Positions 27,622 to 36,208 of a stretch of DNA of 64,000 bases are shown piece after piece. A program made the translations under genes and the position numbers. Within the stretch, counting starts at the first letter, position 1. Every line of letters begins with the position of its first letter. Origin of the DNA: Diaminobutyricimonas aerilata (GTDB lineage: Bacteria > Actinomycetota > Actinomycetes > Actinomycetales > Microbacteriaceae); NCBI RefSeq assembly GCF_002797715.1, contig NZ_PGFF01000001.1, positions 2,255,304 through 2,319,303 of the forward strand. The letters are read 5' to 3'. The notes under the pieces were generated by a model that was not told the origin of the DNA, did no database searches, and saw only the letters and a list, made by a program, of their open reading frames with translations.

Positions 27622-28602
27622 ATGGCGACGATCTACGAGGTCGCGGCCCTCGCCGGGGTGAGCCCGGCGACCGTCTCGCGGGTGTTCAACGGCGCGCGCG
27701 TCTCCGAGGGCAAGGCCCGCGCCGTGCGGGACGCCGCGGAACAGTTGCGTTTCGTGCCGAACCGCACCGCCCGCACGCTGCGGCGGCAGAACTCCGAGGT
27801 CATCGCCCTCGTCATCCCCGACATCGAGAACCCCTTCTTCACCTCGCTCGCCCGCGGGGTCGAAGACCGCGCGCAAGCCGCCGGGTACTCCGTCGTGCTG
27901 TGCAACACCGACGAGGATCCGGCGAAGGAATCCACCTACCTCGACATCGCCATCAGCGAGAACATGGCGGGCGTCGTGCTCGCCCCCGCGTCGGATCACA
28001 GCGACCTGCACCGGCTCATCGAACGCAACCGGCCGATCGTCGCGATCGACCGGGGCACGAGCTTCGAGATCGACGGGGTGATGACCGACAACCGCGCGGC
28101 CGGCCATTCCGCGACCTCCGCCCTCGCCGCGGCCGGGCACCGCCGGATCGCGCTCATCACCGGCCCGGAGGGCATCGAGACGGCCGACGAGCGGCTGCGC
28201 GGGTGGGCCCAGGTCGTCGGCGCCGACACCGCGCACGACTACGTGCGCCGGGCGAACTATCGCGTCGACGGCGGTCGCGCCGCGATGACGTCGCTGCTCG
28301 AGATGCCCGAACCACCCGACGCCGTCGTGGCGGGCAACAACCTCATGGGCGTCGGCGCTCTGCAGGTGCTCACCGGCGCGGGACGGATGCCGCCCGAGTT
28401 CGGGGTGGCCGTCATCGGCGACCTTCCGTTCACCACGCTCCGGCCGACCGCGATCACGCGGGTACAGCTGCCGGCGCGGCAGATGGGGGTGACGGCGGCG
28501 ACGATGCTCATCGAGCGCATCGGCGGCGACACGCAGCCCGCCCGCACCGTCGTGCTGCGCAACACCCTCGTGCCGGCGACACCGGGCGTCCGCGCGCTCT
28601 GA
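27622..28602 (+). CDS. LacI family transcriptional regulator
   Basis: The 326-residue protein has the LacI helix-turn-helix (ATIYEVAALAGVSPATVSRV), a hinge helix (NRTARTLRR) and a periplasmic-binding-type effector domain (VIALVIPDIENPFFTSLARG onwards). GGAGGGAGG precedes the ATG at 27622. It lies between and reads away from the GH172 gene, and the isomerase gene follows it in the same direction. The operator palindrome AATCGATT in both control regions is typical of this family and is its most likely target. The effector is presumably a pentose or a disaccharide from the GH172 substrate. Confidence 0.95.
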   Translation: MATIYEVAALAGVSPATVSRVFNGARVSEGKARAVRDAAEQLRFVPNRTARTLRRQNSEVIALVIPDIENPFFTSLARGVEDRAQAAGYSVVLCNTDEDPAKESTYLDIAISENMAGVVLAPASDHSDLHRLIERNRPIVAIDRGTSFEIDGVMTDNRAAGHSATSALAAAGHRRIALITGPEGIETADERLRGWAQVVGADTAHDYVRRANYRVDGGRAAMTSLLEMPEPPDAVVAGNNLMGVGALQVLTGAGRMPPEFGVAVIGDLPFTTLRPTAITRVQLPARQMGVTAATMLIERIGGDTQPARTVVLRNTLVPATPGVRAL

Positions 28603-28635
28603 GCTGAGAGCTGCGCGTGCGCGCCTCCGATGTCG

Positions 28636-28665
28636 TTGCATCTTGAAATCGATTTCTGGCATGCT
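28636..28665 (+). promoter_or_regulatory. LacI operator and candidate promoter of the isomerase gene
   Basis: A perfect 12-base palindrome GAAATCGATTTC occupies 28645-28656. It sits in the 18-base spacer between TTGCAT (28636-28641) and CATGCT (28660-28665), a weak promoter pair. The same motif with one change lies at the GH172 promoter. Confidence 0.65.
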
Positions 28666-28699
28666 GGCCGCATCGGCGACGGAGACGACGGGAGGCGAC

Positions 28700-28762
28700 G
28701 TGGGAACAACGGCGCCCCCGGGACCGCTCCGGCGCGACTCGAGTCCGCAAGGAGCACCATGA
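28700..28762 (+). CDS. Possible 20-codon leader peptide upstream of the isomerase
   Basis: GGGAGG at 28690-28695 is followed by a GTG at 28700 and twenty sense codons (VGTTAPPGPLRRDSSPQGAP). Its TGA at 28760-28762 overlaps the isomerase ATG as ATGA. Translation of this short frame would deliver ribosomes to the isomerase start. The Pro-Pro and consecutive Arg codons could slow ribosomes. There is no independent evidence that it is translated. Confidence 0.35.
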   Translation: MGTTAPPGPLRRDSSPQGAP

Positions 28763-30396
28763 CCCTCGTCTACGACGTCCCCGCCGCACCGCAGCGACCG
28801 GCCCTCGAGCCGCGCACCGCGTGGCTCATCTCGAGCGGCGACCTGCGCGAATCCGCGAATCTCGCCGGCTGGCCCACGCAGGCCGCGATGGAGGAGGCGA
28901 TCGGCACGGCGTTCGCCGAGCTGGGGTGGCGCGTGCACCGTGCGAATCCGGTCGACCCGGCACTCGGGCACGGGTTCATCCGCAGCCAGCGCATGGGACT
29001 CGAGGTGTTCAAGGGCATCCCCGTCGACGCGCCGCTCGTGGTGGCCGAGGCGGTGTGGCAGTACAGCCACCACGTGCTCGCCGGACTCCGCACCCACCGC
29101 GGGCCCATCCTCACCGTCGCGAACTTCGCCGGCGACTGGCCCGGCCTCGTCGGGCTGCTCGGGCTCAACGCCGGCCTCACGAAGATGGGCGTCGAGTACT
29201 CCACCATCTGGAGCGTCGACTTCACCGACGCGTGGTTCCGTGACGGGCTGCGGTCGTGGGTCGAGACAGGATGCATCGAGCACGACGCCTCGCACGTGCG
29301 CCCGCTGCCGGCGCTGCCGCCGAGCGCCGAGGTCGAGCTCGGACGCGCGCTCGCCGACCAGTTGCTCGCCGACAAGGCGATCATCGGCGTCTTCGACGAG
29401 GGCTGCATGGGCATGTACAACGCGATCTTCGACGACGAGCTGCTCAACCGGATCGGTGTCTACAAGGAGCGGCTGTCGCAATCGGCGCTCTACGCCGAGA
29501 TGCTCACGGTCGACGATGCCGAGGCGGATGCGGTCGGCGAGTGGCTGCGCGACCGGGGCATGCGCTTCCGCATCGGCACCGACGAGGCGACCGAACTCAC
29601 CGAGGCGCAGCTGCGCTGGCAGTTCAAGATGTACATCGCCGCGCTGCGGATCGCCGACGACTTCGGGCTCGACGCGGTGGGCATCCAGTACCAACAGGGC
29701 CTGAAGGACCTCGTGCCGGCGAGCGACCTCGCCGAGGGGCTGCTCAACGCGACCGATCGGCCGCCGGTCACCAGCCGCGACGGCGGCCGGGTGCTGCACG
29801 AGGGGCGCGCCTTCCCGCACTTCAACGAGGCCGATGAGGGGGTCGCCGTCGACGCGCTCGTGACCGACCGCGTGTGGCGGGCCATGGGGCTCGTTCCCGA
29901 CAACACCCTGCACGACGTGCGCTGGGGCGAGGAGTTCGACGGCCGCTTCGTGTGGGTGTACGAGATCTCGGGCTCGGTCCCCGCGTCCCACCTCGGCGGC
30001 TACGAGCACGCCGAGGGCTGGCGGCAGGGTCCGGTGTTCTTCCCGGCCGGCGGCAGCACCATCAACGGGGTCTCGAAGCCCGGAGAGGTCGTGCTGAGCC
30101 GCGTGTTCATCGCCGACGGCGTGCTGCAGGCGGATGTCTTCCGCGCCTCCGTCGTGGAGCTCCCGGAGGAGGAGACACGGCGCCGCAAGGAGGCGACGAA
30201 TCCGGAGTGGCCGATCGCGCACGTCGTGCTGCACGGCGTCACCCGCGACCAGTTCATGGCCCGGCACAAGGCCAACCACGCCCAGCTCGTCTACGCTCCG
30301 GACGCTGAGACGGCCGACCGGGGGTTGCTCGCGAAGGCCGCCATGCTCGACCGGCTGGGTGTGCGCGTGAACCTCGTGGGCGACGTCGCGCTGTGA
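28759..30396 (+). CDS. L-fucose/D-arabinose isomerase-like protein
   Basis: The 545-residue protein belongs to the L-fucose isomerase-like superfamily. Segments supporting this are GVFDEGCMGMYNAIFDDELL in the middle domain and ARHKANHAQLVYAP near the C terminus, a hallmark of the family. These metal-dependent enzymes interconvert aldoses and ketoses; FucI enzymes accept L-fucose and also D-arabinose. AAGGAG lies just before the ATG. An operator palindrome about 100 bases upstream ties it to the LacI gene and the GH172 gene. Since some GH172 enzymes release D-arabinose, isomerisation of D-arabinose to D-ribulose is an attractive inference; no kinase is present here. Confidence 0.82.
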   Translation: MTLVYDVPAAPQRPALEPRTAWLISSGDLRESANLAGWPTQAAMEEAIGTAFAELGWRVHRANPVDPALGHGFIRSQRMGLEVFKGIPVDAPLVVAEAVWQYSHHVLAGLRTHRGPILTVANFAGDWPGLVGLLGLNAGLTKMGVEYSTIWSVDFTDAWFRDGLRSWVETGCIEHDASHVRPLPALPPSAEVELGRALADQLLADKAIIGVFDEGCMGMYNAIFDDELLNRIGVYKERLSQSALYAEMLTVDDAEADAVGEWLRDRGMRFRIGTDEATELTEAQLRWQFKMYIAALRIADDFGLDAVGIQYQQGLKDLVPASDLAEGLLNATDRPPVTSRDGGRVLHEGRAFPHFNEADEGVAVDALVTDRVWRAMGLVPDNTLHDVRWGEEFDGRFVWVYEISGSVPASHLGGYEHAEGWRQGPVFFPAGGSTINGVSKPGEVVLSRVFIADGVLQADVFRASVVELPEEETRRRKEATNPEWPIAHVVLHGVTRDQFMARHKANHAQLVYAPDAETADRGLLAKAAMLDRLGVRVNLVGDVAL

Positions 30397-30431
30397 CCGG
30401 GGTGCGACCCGCACGCGGCTAGGCTCGCGCC

Positions 30432-31805
30432 ATGACGGCGCCCTCCTCCCCGGTACCGCGCTCCGCCCGTCCGCTCACCGATGCCGACCGGGCGGCCGTC
30501 GAGAACCTGCGCGCCCTCGTGCGCGTGCCGACCGTGTCGCTCCCCGACGCCGTCGACGCGTCGACGCTCGACGCCTTCGCCGCGGTGCTCGCGGACCGGT
30601 ATCCGCGGGTGCACGCGCGCGCGGACGTCGAGCGGATCGCGGACCACTCGCTGCTGTTCCGGATCCATGGCCGGGGCACGGCCGATCCGGTCGTGCTCAT
30701 GGCGCACTACGACGTCGTGCCGGTCGACGAACAGGCGTGGACGCGGCCGCCGTTCTCCGCCGACCTCGTGGGCGAGGGAGTCGACGCCGTCGTGTGGGGT
30801 CGCGGAACCCTCGACGACAAGGGCGTGCTCGCGGCGATCCTCGAGGCGTGCGAGCGCATCCCCGAGTCGGCCGAGCGAGCGGACGGCGACATCTACCTCA
30901 GCTTCGGCTTCGACGAGGAGACGACGGGCAGCGGCGCCCTCGGCGTCGTTGCGGAGTTGGAACGCCGTGGCGTGCGCCCGCGTCTCGTGCTCGACGAGGG
31001 TGGAGCCGTCGTCGAGGGGGCGTTCCCCGGCGTCGAGCGCCCACTCGCCGTGGTGGGAGTGAGTGAGAAGGGGATCGCGACGCTGCGTCTGCGCACCCGG
31101 GAGCCGGGCGGGCACGCCTCCACTCCCCCGACACTTCCCGCGACGGCGCGCCTCGCGCGGGCGATCACACGCCTGCAACGCCGTCCGTTCCCGGCACGGC
31201 TGGATGCGCCCACCCGCGCGATGGTCGCCCGGCTCGCCCCGCATGCGACGGGGCCGCTGAGGACGGTGTTCCGCGCCGTGCGCGTGACGGCGCCGCTCGT
31301 GTGCGCCGTGCTCGCTCGCGCGACGCCCGAGACGCGCGCGATGGTTCGCACCACCCAGGCGGTGACCGAGCTCACCGGCTCCCCGGCCGCGAACGTGCTC
31401 GCGCAGCAGGCGACCGCGAGCGTGAACATCCGCATCGCCGTCGGATCGAGCGTCGACGAGGTCGTGCGTCACGTCCGTCGGGCGATCCGCGACGACGCCG
31501 TCGAGGTCGAGGTCGTCCATGCGACGGAGCCGTCGCCGGTGTCGCCGAGCGAAGGGCCCGCGTGGGGGCTCCTCGAAGCGGTCATCGGTGAGGTGTACCC
31601 CGACGCGATCGTAACCCCCTACGTGATGCTCCAGGCGAGCGACAGCCGTCACTTCACTCGCATCAGCGATGCCGTCTACCGGTTCCTGCCGTTCGATCTG
31701 ACCACCGCGGAGCGCGCGAGCATCCACGCGGCCGACGAACGCATCCGGGTCGACACGTTCCTGCGGGCGGTGCGCTTCTTCGAGCTCCTGCTCGCGCGGC
31801 TCTGA
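30432..31805 (+). CDS. M20 family metallopeptidase
   Basis: A 457-residue M20/M25/M40 enzyme. Di-zinc site residues are visible: H92 and the general D94 (MAHYDVVPV), the bridging aspartate at D128 or D129 (GRGTLDDKG), E162-E163 (FDEETTGS) and a late histidine in ASDSRHF. The dimerisation domain between about residues 205 and 330 includes EPGGHAS. Members are carboxypeptidases, dipeptidases or amino-acid deacylases; carboxypeptidase S-like (CPS1) is the nearest by layout. No signal peptide. TAGGCT at 30420-30425 lies six bases before the ATG (leaderless). Convergent with the SGNH hydrolase gene, 9 bases apart. Confidence 0.92.
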   Translation: MTAPSSPVPRSARPLTDADRAAVENLRALVRVPTVSLPDAVDASTLDAFAAVLADRYPRVHARADVERIADHSLLFRIHGRGTADPVVLMAHYDVVPVDEQAWTRPPFSADLVGEGVDAVVWGRGTLDDKGVLAAILEACERIPESAERADGDIYLSFGFDEETTGSGALGVVAELERRGVRPRLVLDEGGAVVEGAFPGVERPLAVVGVSEKGIATLRLRTREPGGHASTPPTLPATARLARAITRLQRRPFPARLDAPTRAMVARLAPHATGPLRTVFRAVRVTAPLVCAVLARATPETRAMVRTTQAVTELTGSPAANVLAQQATASVNIRIAVGSSVDEVVRHVRRAIRDDAVEVEVVHATEPSPVSPSEGPAWGLLEAVIGEVYPDAIVTPYVMLQASDSRHFTRISDAVYRFLPFDLTTAERASIHAADERIRVDTFLRAVRFFELLLARL

Positions 31806-31814
31806 CGCCGCCTT

Positions 31815-32381
31815 TCAGTACCCGGGGAGCCGGATCGCGCCGCTCATCGGCGGCTGCTCGCGCAACCGTTCGAGGGCCGGTCGCAGTTCACCGAGCACGG
31901 CTTCGTAGCCGGCCGTCGAGAAGTGCAGCCGGTCCTCCGTGTACTCCGGGCTCAGCTCGCCGTCTTCGAGCGCGAGCACCGGCCACAGGTCGAGGTACTG
32001 GCCGTGCACCGTGGCCACGAACTGGCGGAGGTGGCGGTTGGCGTCCTGGATGCGGTCGGCGAATTCGCGCCCGCGCGGCGGGATCGAGACGAGCAGCAGG
32101 CGCGCGCCGGGAAGGTCGCGGCGCAGGGTCACCATGATCGTCTCGACGTTGCGCACGACGTGCTCGACGGAACGACGGGCGCTCAGGTCGTTCGTGCCGA
32201 CGAGCAGCACGACCTCGTCGGGATCGGCGTCGACGATGCGCTCGATGCGGGCGAGCACGTCGTCGGTCGTGGCGCCGCCGACGCCGTGGTTGATCACCTC
32301 ATCGTCGATCCACTCGTCCCAGTTGCCGCCTTCGATGAGGCTGTCGCCCACGAAGGCGATCCGTGTCGTCGCGTCGGTCAT
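31815..32381 (-). CDS. SGNH/GDSL hydrolase
   Basis: The 188-residue protein has the four SGNH blocks: S14 (FVGDSLIEGG), G35-36, N64 (VGTNDLS) and D150-x-x-H153 (DRLHFS). It should be a cytoplasmic esterase or lipase; there is no signal peptide. The ATG overlaps the stop of the WYL regulator gene as ATGA, so it is translated from the regulator's message and may be a functional partner. The substrate is not predictable. Confidence 0.92.
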   Translation of the reverse strand: MTDATTRIAFVGDSLIEGGNWDEWIDDEVINHGVGGATTDDVLARIERIVDADPDEVVLLVGTNDLSARRSVEHVVRNVETIMVTLRRDLPGARLLLVSIPPRGREFADRIQDANRHLRQFVATVHGQYLDLWPVLALEDGELSPEYTEDRLHFSTAGYEAVLGELRPALERLREQPPMSGAIRLPGY

Positions 32382-33406
32382 CCGTGCACTCCTTCGTCGG
32401 ATCGGGTTCTGAGGGGGTCCTCCATCTTCCGCCGCCCGACCTCGGCGGCGCCACCCGAGCGCCGGATCCGCAGGCGATCGTGACCCTCGAGCAGTTCGAC
32501 GAGCTCGGGAGGCCCGAGCACCTCGAAGGGCCACTGCAGCCAGATCAGCGCGCCGGCGAGCGGTTCGAGGTACCGATCGGACGGCGACCAGATGGTGCGG
32601 TCGCCGTCGGCTTCGAAGTCGTCGGCGTACGCACCCATCCATTCGCGAACCGCCTCGATCGGAGCGTCGATGCGGATGCGTGCGGTGAATCCGGTCGGCA
32701 GGCCACCGAGACGGTCGACCACGAATGCGGCGGCGTCTCCTCCGGGCACCTCTCGCGGGGTGAAGCGCACACGGGTCTCGAACACGTCGTCGATGCGGTC
32801 GACGCGCAGGGTGCGCCAGTCCGCGCGCTGGAGGTCCCAGCAGACGAGATACCACCGACCCGAGTGCCAGACGAGCCGGACCGGCTCCACCTGCCGACGA
32901 CTCTCCTCACCGGCCCCGCTCGAATACCGCAGGCGCACCCGCTCCGAGTTGCGGCAGGCGAGTGCGAGCACGGCCAGCACCTCCGCGTCGACCGGGGCGG
33001 AGACCCGACGCGGCGTCGTCGGGGTCGTCGCTGCGGCGAGTGCGGCGATGCGGCCGCGCAACCGCGACGGCAGCACCTGCTCGAGTTTCGCGAGCGCCGC
33101 CACGTTGAGATCGGCGATGCCGTCGAGCGCGCTCGAGGTGCGCAGGCTGACCGCGAGGGCGACCGCCTCCTCGTCGGTGAAGACGAGTGGGGGCAGGTCG
33201 GTGCCGGCGTCGAGCTGGTAGCCCCCGTCGACGCCCCGGTTCGCGTTGACCACGTAGCCGAGGTCGCGCAGCCGCTCGATGTCGCGGCGCAGCGTCCGCC
33301 CGCTCACCCCGAGCCGGCGAGCGAGTTCGTCGCCGCTCCAGTACCTGCGGGTCTGCAACAGCGACAGCAGGTGCAGGATGCGCGAGGTCGTCGTGGACTC
33401 GGTCAT
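32378..33406 (-). CDS. WYL-domain transcriptional regulator (DeoR-type HTH)
   Basis: The 342-residue protein has an N-terminal helix-turn-helix (GDELARRLGVSGRTLRRDIE) with a wing containing GGYQL, a central linker, and a WYL domain with GRWYLVCWD followed by RVDRIDDV. It ends in a WCX-type extension. WYL domains sense nucleotides or nucleic acids and often regulate damage or defence genes, although many members govern metabolism. CAGACT six bases upstream of the ATG suggests a leaderless start. It forms an overlapping two-gene unit with the SGNH hydrolase gene. Confidence 0.92.
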   Translation of the reverse strand: MTESTTTSRILHLLSLLQTRRYWSGDELARRLGVSGRTLRRDIERLRDLGYVVNANRGVDGGYQLDAGTDLPPLVFTDEEAVALAVSLRTSSALDGIADLNVAALAKLEQVLPSRLRGRIAALAAATTPTTPRRVSAPVDAEVLAVLALACRNSERVRLRYSSGAGEESRRQVEPVRLVWHSGRWYLVCWDLQRADWRTLRVDRIDDVFETRVRFTPREVPGGDAAAFVVDRLGGLPTGFTARIRIDAPIEAVREWMGAYADDFEADGDRTIWSPSDRYLEPLAGALIWLQWPFEVLGPPELVELLEGHDRLRIRRSGGAAEVGRRKMEDPLRTRSDEGVHG

Positions 33407-33466
33407 GGAAGCAGTCTGGCGCGGATTGCGGACGGTATCCGTCCTTTTCTCCAGGCGCCGGACCCC

Positions 33467-33847
33467 TCAGCCGCGTGCGCGGCGCCGACGGCGTCGCGAG
33501 ATGACCGCCGCGGTGATCCCGGCGGCCAGGAGGAGGGAAGCGAGCACCGCGCCGGCGACGACGGTCGTCACGGATCCGGTCTCCTCCGGCACGGGCGCCG
33601 GCGTCGGGGTGTCGTCCGGTGCCGGTCCGGTCGGTGAGGGCGACGGCGTCGACGGATCCGGTGACGGGGTCATCGACGGCACGACGGGCGCCGGGTCGTC
33701 GCCTGGATCGATCGGCGTGAACGAGGGTTTGACCGGTTGCGGGATCTCGGTCGGCGCCGGATCCGGTTCCCCGACGGCATCGAGCGGCGCGGCCGGCAGT
33801 CCCGCAAGAGTGAGCACGGCGGCGAGCGCCACGGCCGCCGCGGTCAT
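33467..33847 (-). CDS. Secreted or membrane-anchored Pro/Thr-rich protein
   Basis: The 126-residue protein has an N-terminal hydrophobic signal (AAAVALAAVLTLAGLPAAPL), a 70-residue linker very rich in Pro, Thr, Ser, Asp and Glu, and a C-terminal membrane helix (TTVVAGAVLASLLLAAGITA) ending in a cluster of arginines. The layout resembles a surface stalk or spacer with cytoplasmic Arg anchor; no LPxTG-like motif precedes the helix. Its ATG overlaps the stop of the SDR/DUF2867 gene (ATGA). I recognise no family. Confidence 0.65.
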   Translation of the reverse strand: MTAAAVALAAVLTLAGLPAAPLDAVGEPDPAPTEIPQPVKPSFTPIDPGDDPAPVVPSMTPSPDPSTPSPSPTGPAPDDTPTPAPVPEETGSVTTVVAGAVLASLLLAAGITAAVISRRRRRRARG

Positions 33848-35310
33848 GTCGCCGCTCCCGCTCGGAGCTGCGCCGCCCGCGCGATGCGGCGGGCCATCCC
33901 GGCGAAGATGACGCCGTGGAAGGGCAGGATCGCGAACCAGTACAGACGCCCGCCGAGCCCGCGGGGGAAGAACACGGCACGCTGGCGGTACACCGACCCC
34001 GTGCCGGCCGGCTCGGTCGCGAGTTCGAGCCACGCGCGACCGGGCAGCCGCATCTCGGCACGCAGCCGCAGGAAGGAGCCGCGGTCCAGCCGCTCGACGC
34101 GCCAGAAGTCGAGCGCGTCGCCGGGGCTCAGCCGCTCGGGATCGCGCCGTCCCCGCCGCAGGCCGACACCGCCGACGAGCTTGTCGACCCAGCCGCGCGC
34201 AGCCCAGGCGACCGGCATGGAGTACCACCCGTTGTCGCCCCCGATGCCCTCGACCACGCGCCACAGGTCCGCAACCGGCGCGGTGGAGACCACCTCCCGG
34301 CGGTCGGTGTACACGATGTGCCCCGTCCAGCGCGGGTCGCTCGGCAGTCGATCGCTCGCCGCTCCCGCGACCGCGGCGTTCTGCCAGCTCGTCTCGATCT
34401 CTCCCGCGCGCATCCGGTCGAGCGCGAGCCGCACGGCTCTCCGGTATCCGGTGAGTCCACCGTCGGGTGGCGGGATGTGCTGCGCGATGTCGTCCTCCCG
34501 CACGACCGCATTGTGCTGCAGCGATTCGATGATCGGCACGGCGAGCACGCGCGGGATGGGCGTGACGAGGTTCACCCACTGGGAGGCGAGCCACGGGGTG
34601 AGCACCGGCAGGGCGGCGATGGGCCGCTGCGGCAGCCCGGCCTCGACCGCGTAGCCGTTCATCATCTGGCCGTAGCGCAGCACATCCGGCCCGCCGATGT
34701 CGAAGGTGCGGTTCACCGACGGCGGCAGATCGACCGCGGCGACGAGATAGTGCAGCACGTCGCGCACGGCGATCGGCTGGATGCGGTTGCGCACCCAGCG
34801 CGGCGCGGGCATGTAGGGCAGCACCTCGGTGAGGTGGCGGATCATCTCGAACGATGCGGAGCCCGACCCGATGACGACACCGGCCTGCAGCGCGACGGTC
34901 GGCACTCCGCTGTGCAGCAGGATCTCTCCGACGGCGGCCCGGGAGGCGAGGTGCCGGCTGAGCGGCCCGTCGGGGTGCAGCCCGCCGAGGTACACGATCC
35001 GCCGCGCCCCCGCGCGCGCCGCGGCCCGCGCGACGGTCTCGGCGATGCGCCGCTCGACGTCTTCGAACGCGCCCGCACTCGACATCGAGTGCACGAGGTA
35101 GTAGACCGCGTCGCAGCCGTCGACCGCCCGGGCGACGGCCTCCGGGTCGCGGAGGTCGCCCTCGACGACATCGACGTCCGGCGCCCACGGCACGTCCCGT
35201 ATGCGTTCCACGTCGCGCACGAGCACCCGCACCGTGTGGCCGGCATCGAGCAGGCGCGGCACGAGCCGCCCGCCGATGTACCCGGTCGCTCCGGTGACGA
35301 GGATGCGCAT
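33844..35310 (-). CDS. SDR-family NAD(P)-binding protein with DUF2867 domain
   Basis: The 488-residue protein starts with an extended-SDR Rossmann motif (VTGATGYIGGRL) and an NmrA/YtfG-like NAD(P)-binding domain to about residue 300, followed by DUF2867, which has a START-like fold (VERLDRGSFLRLRAEMRLPG; PFHGVIFAGMARRI). This fusion is widespread in actinobacteria; its substrate is unknown, a lipid or quinone being possible. TAGCGT lies six bases upstream of the ATG on the minus strand (35317-35322). It is the first gene of a pair with the Pro/Thr-rich protein. Confidence 0.9.
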   Translation of the reverse strand: MRILVTGATGYIGGRLVPRLLDAGHTVRVLVRDVERIRDVPWAPDVDVVEGDLRDPEAVARAVDGCDAVYYLVHSMSSAGAFEDVERRIAETVARAAARAGARRIVYLGGLHPDGPLSRHLASRAAVGEILLHSGVPTVALQAGVVIGSGSASFEMIRHLTEVLPYMPAPRWVRNRIQPIAVRDVLHYLVAAVDLPPSVNRTFDIGGPDVLRYGQMMNGYAVEAGLPQRPIAALPVLTPWLASQWVNLVTPIPRVLAVPIIESLQHNAVVREDDIAQHIPPPDGGLTGYRRAVRLALDRMRAGEIETSWQNAAVAGAASDRLPSDPRWTGHIVYTDRREVVSTAPVADLWRVVEGIGGDNGWYSMPVAWAARGWVDKLVGGVGLRRGRRDPERLSPGDALDFWRVERLDRGSFLRLRAEMRLPGRAWLELATEPAGTGSVYRQRAVFFPRGLGGRLYWFAILPFHGVIFAGMARRIARAAQLRAGAAT

Positions 35311-35353
35311 GGGCTCACGCTAGGTGCGTGGGCCGTGCGGCGCCTGCGAGTGG

Positions 35354-36208
35354 CTAGAGCATCCCCTTCGGATGCCACACGGTCTTCGTCTCGGTGAACC
35401 GCGTGACGCGTTCGAGCGAACGTCCCGGGATGCCCGGCTCCGGTCGTTGCACGCGCTTGAGCGTCTCCGCCGCCGCGATCTCGAGATCCACCCAGTCGAG
35501 GGCGCCCGCCCCGGTGAGGTCGAGCGCGTTGACGTCGGCGTGCGACGCGAGCCACGGCGCGATCTCGGCCGGCGAGCCGGTGAGCACGTTTACCACGCCG
35601 CCCGGCACGTCGCTCGTCGCGAGTACCTCGGCGAGGCTGATCGCGCTGAGCGGGAACCGCTCGCTCGCGACGACGACCACGGTGTTGCCGGGCACGAGCG
35701 CCGGCGCCACGACCGACACGAGGCCGGCGAGGCTCGACTCCTGCGGGGCCACCACGGCGACGACACCGGTCGGCTCCGGAGCGGAGAGGTTGAAGTACGG
35801 CCCGGCGACGGCGTTCGCGTTGCCCGCGACCTGCTGGTACTTGTCCGTCCAGCCGGCGTACCAGACCCAGGTGTCGATGGCCTCGTCGACCTGCGCCTCG
35901 GCGACGGACGTGCGCACGCCCTCGACCGACGCGATCTCGTCGACGAACTGCGCACGGCGACCCTCGAGCAGTTCGGCGATCCGGTAGAGCACCTGCCCAC
36001 GGTTGTAGGCGGTGGCGCCCGACCAGCCCGAGACGGCGGCGCGGGCCGCGACGACGGCATCCCGCGCATCCTTGCGGCTCGCGAGCGCGGCGTTCGCCAG
36101 GAACGCGCCCTTCGGGGTGGCGATCTCGTAGGTGCGACCGGACTCGCTGCGCGGGAACTTGCCCCCGATGTAGAGCTTGTACGTCTTCGGCACGGTCAAG
36201 CGGGTCAC
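35354..36208 (-). CDS. Short aldehyde-dehydrogenase-like protein lacking the catalytic half
   Basis: The 284-residue protein matches the N-terminal, cofactor-binding half of aldehyde dehydrogenases (KLYIGGKFPRSESGRTYEI; EPTGVVAVVAPQESSLAGLV; VLATSDVPGGVVNVLTG) but ends before the region that carries the nucleophilic cysteine. PWN of active enzymes is replaced by APQ, and the ELGG glutamate is absent. It is well formed in codon use, overlaps the stop of the full-length dehydrogenase gene (ATGA), and a similar short partner after deoC-linked dehydrogenases occurs in other actinobacteria as I recall. It is therefore likely a conserved non-catalytic partner rather than a fragment. Confidence 0.82.
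   Translation of the reverse strand: MTRLTVPKTYKLYIGGKFPRSESGRTYEIATPKGAFLANAALASRKDARDAVVAARAAVSGWSGATAYNRGQVLYRIAELLEGRRAQFVDEIASVEGVRTSVAEAQVDEAIDTWVWYAGWTDKYQQVAGNANAVAGPYFNLSAPEPTGVVAVVAPQESSLAGLVSVVAPALVPGNTVVVVASERFPLSAISLAEVLATSDVPGGVVNVLTGSPAEIAPWLASHADVNALDLTGAGALDWVDLEIAAAETLKRVQRPEPGIPGRSLERVTRFTETKTVWHPKGML

Noticed and set aside
27568-30414. Very long open frame on the minus strand across the LacI and isomerase genes
   Set aside because: It is antisense to two clear genes, has no domain, and reflects the GC-rich third positions of the plus-strand codons.
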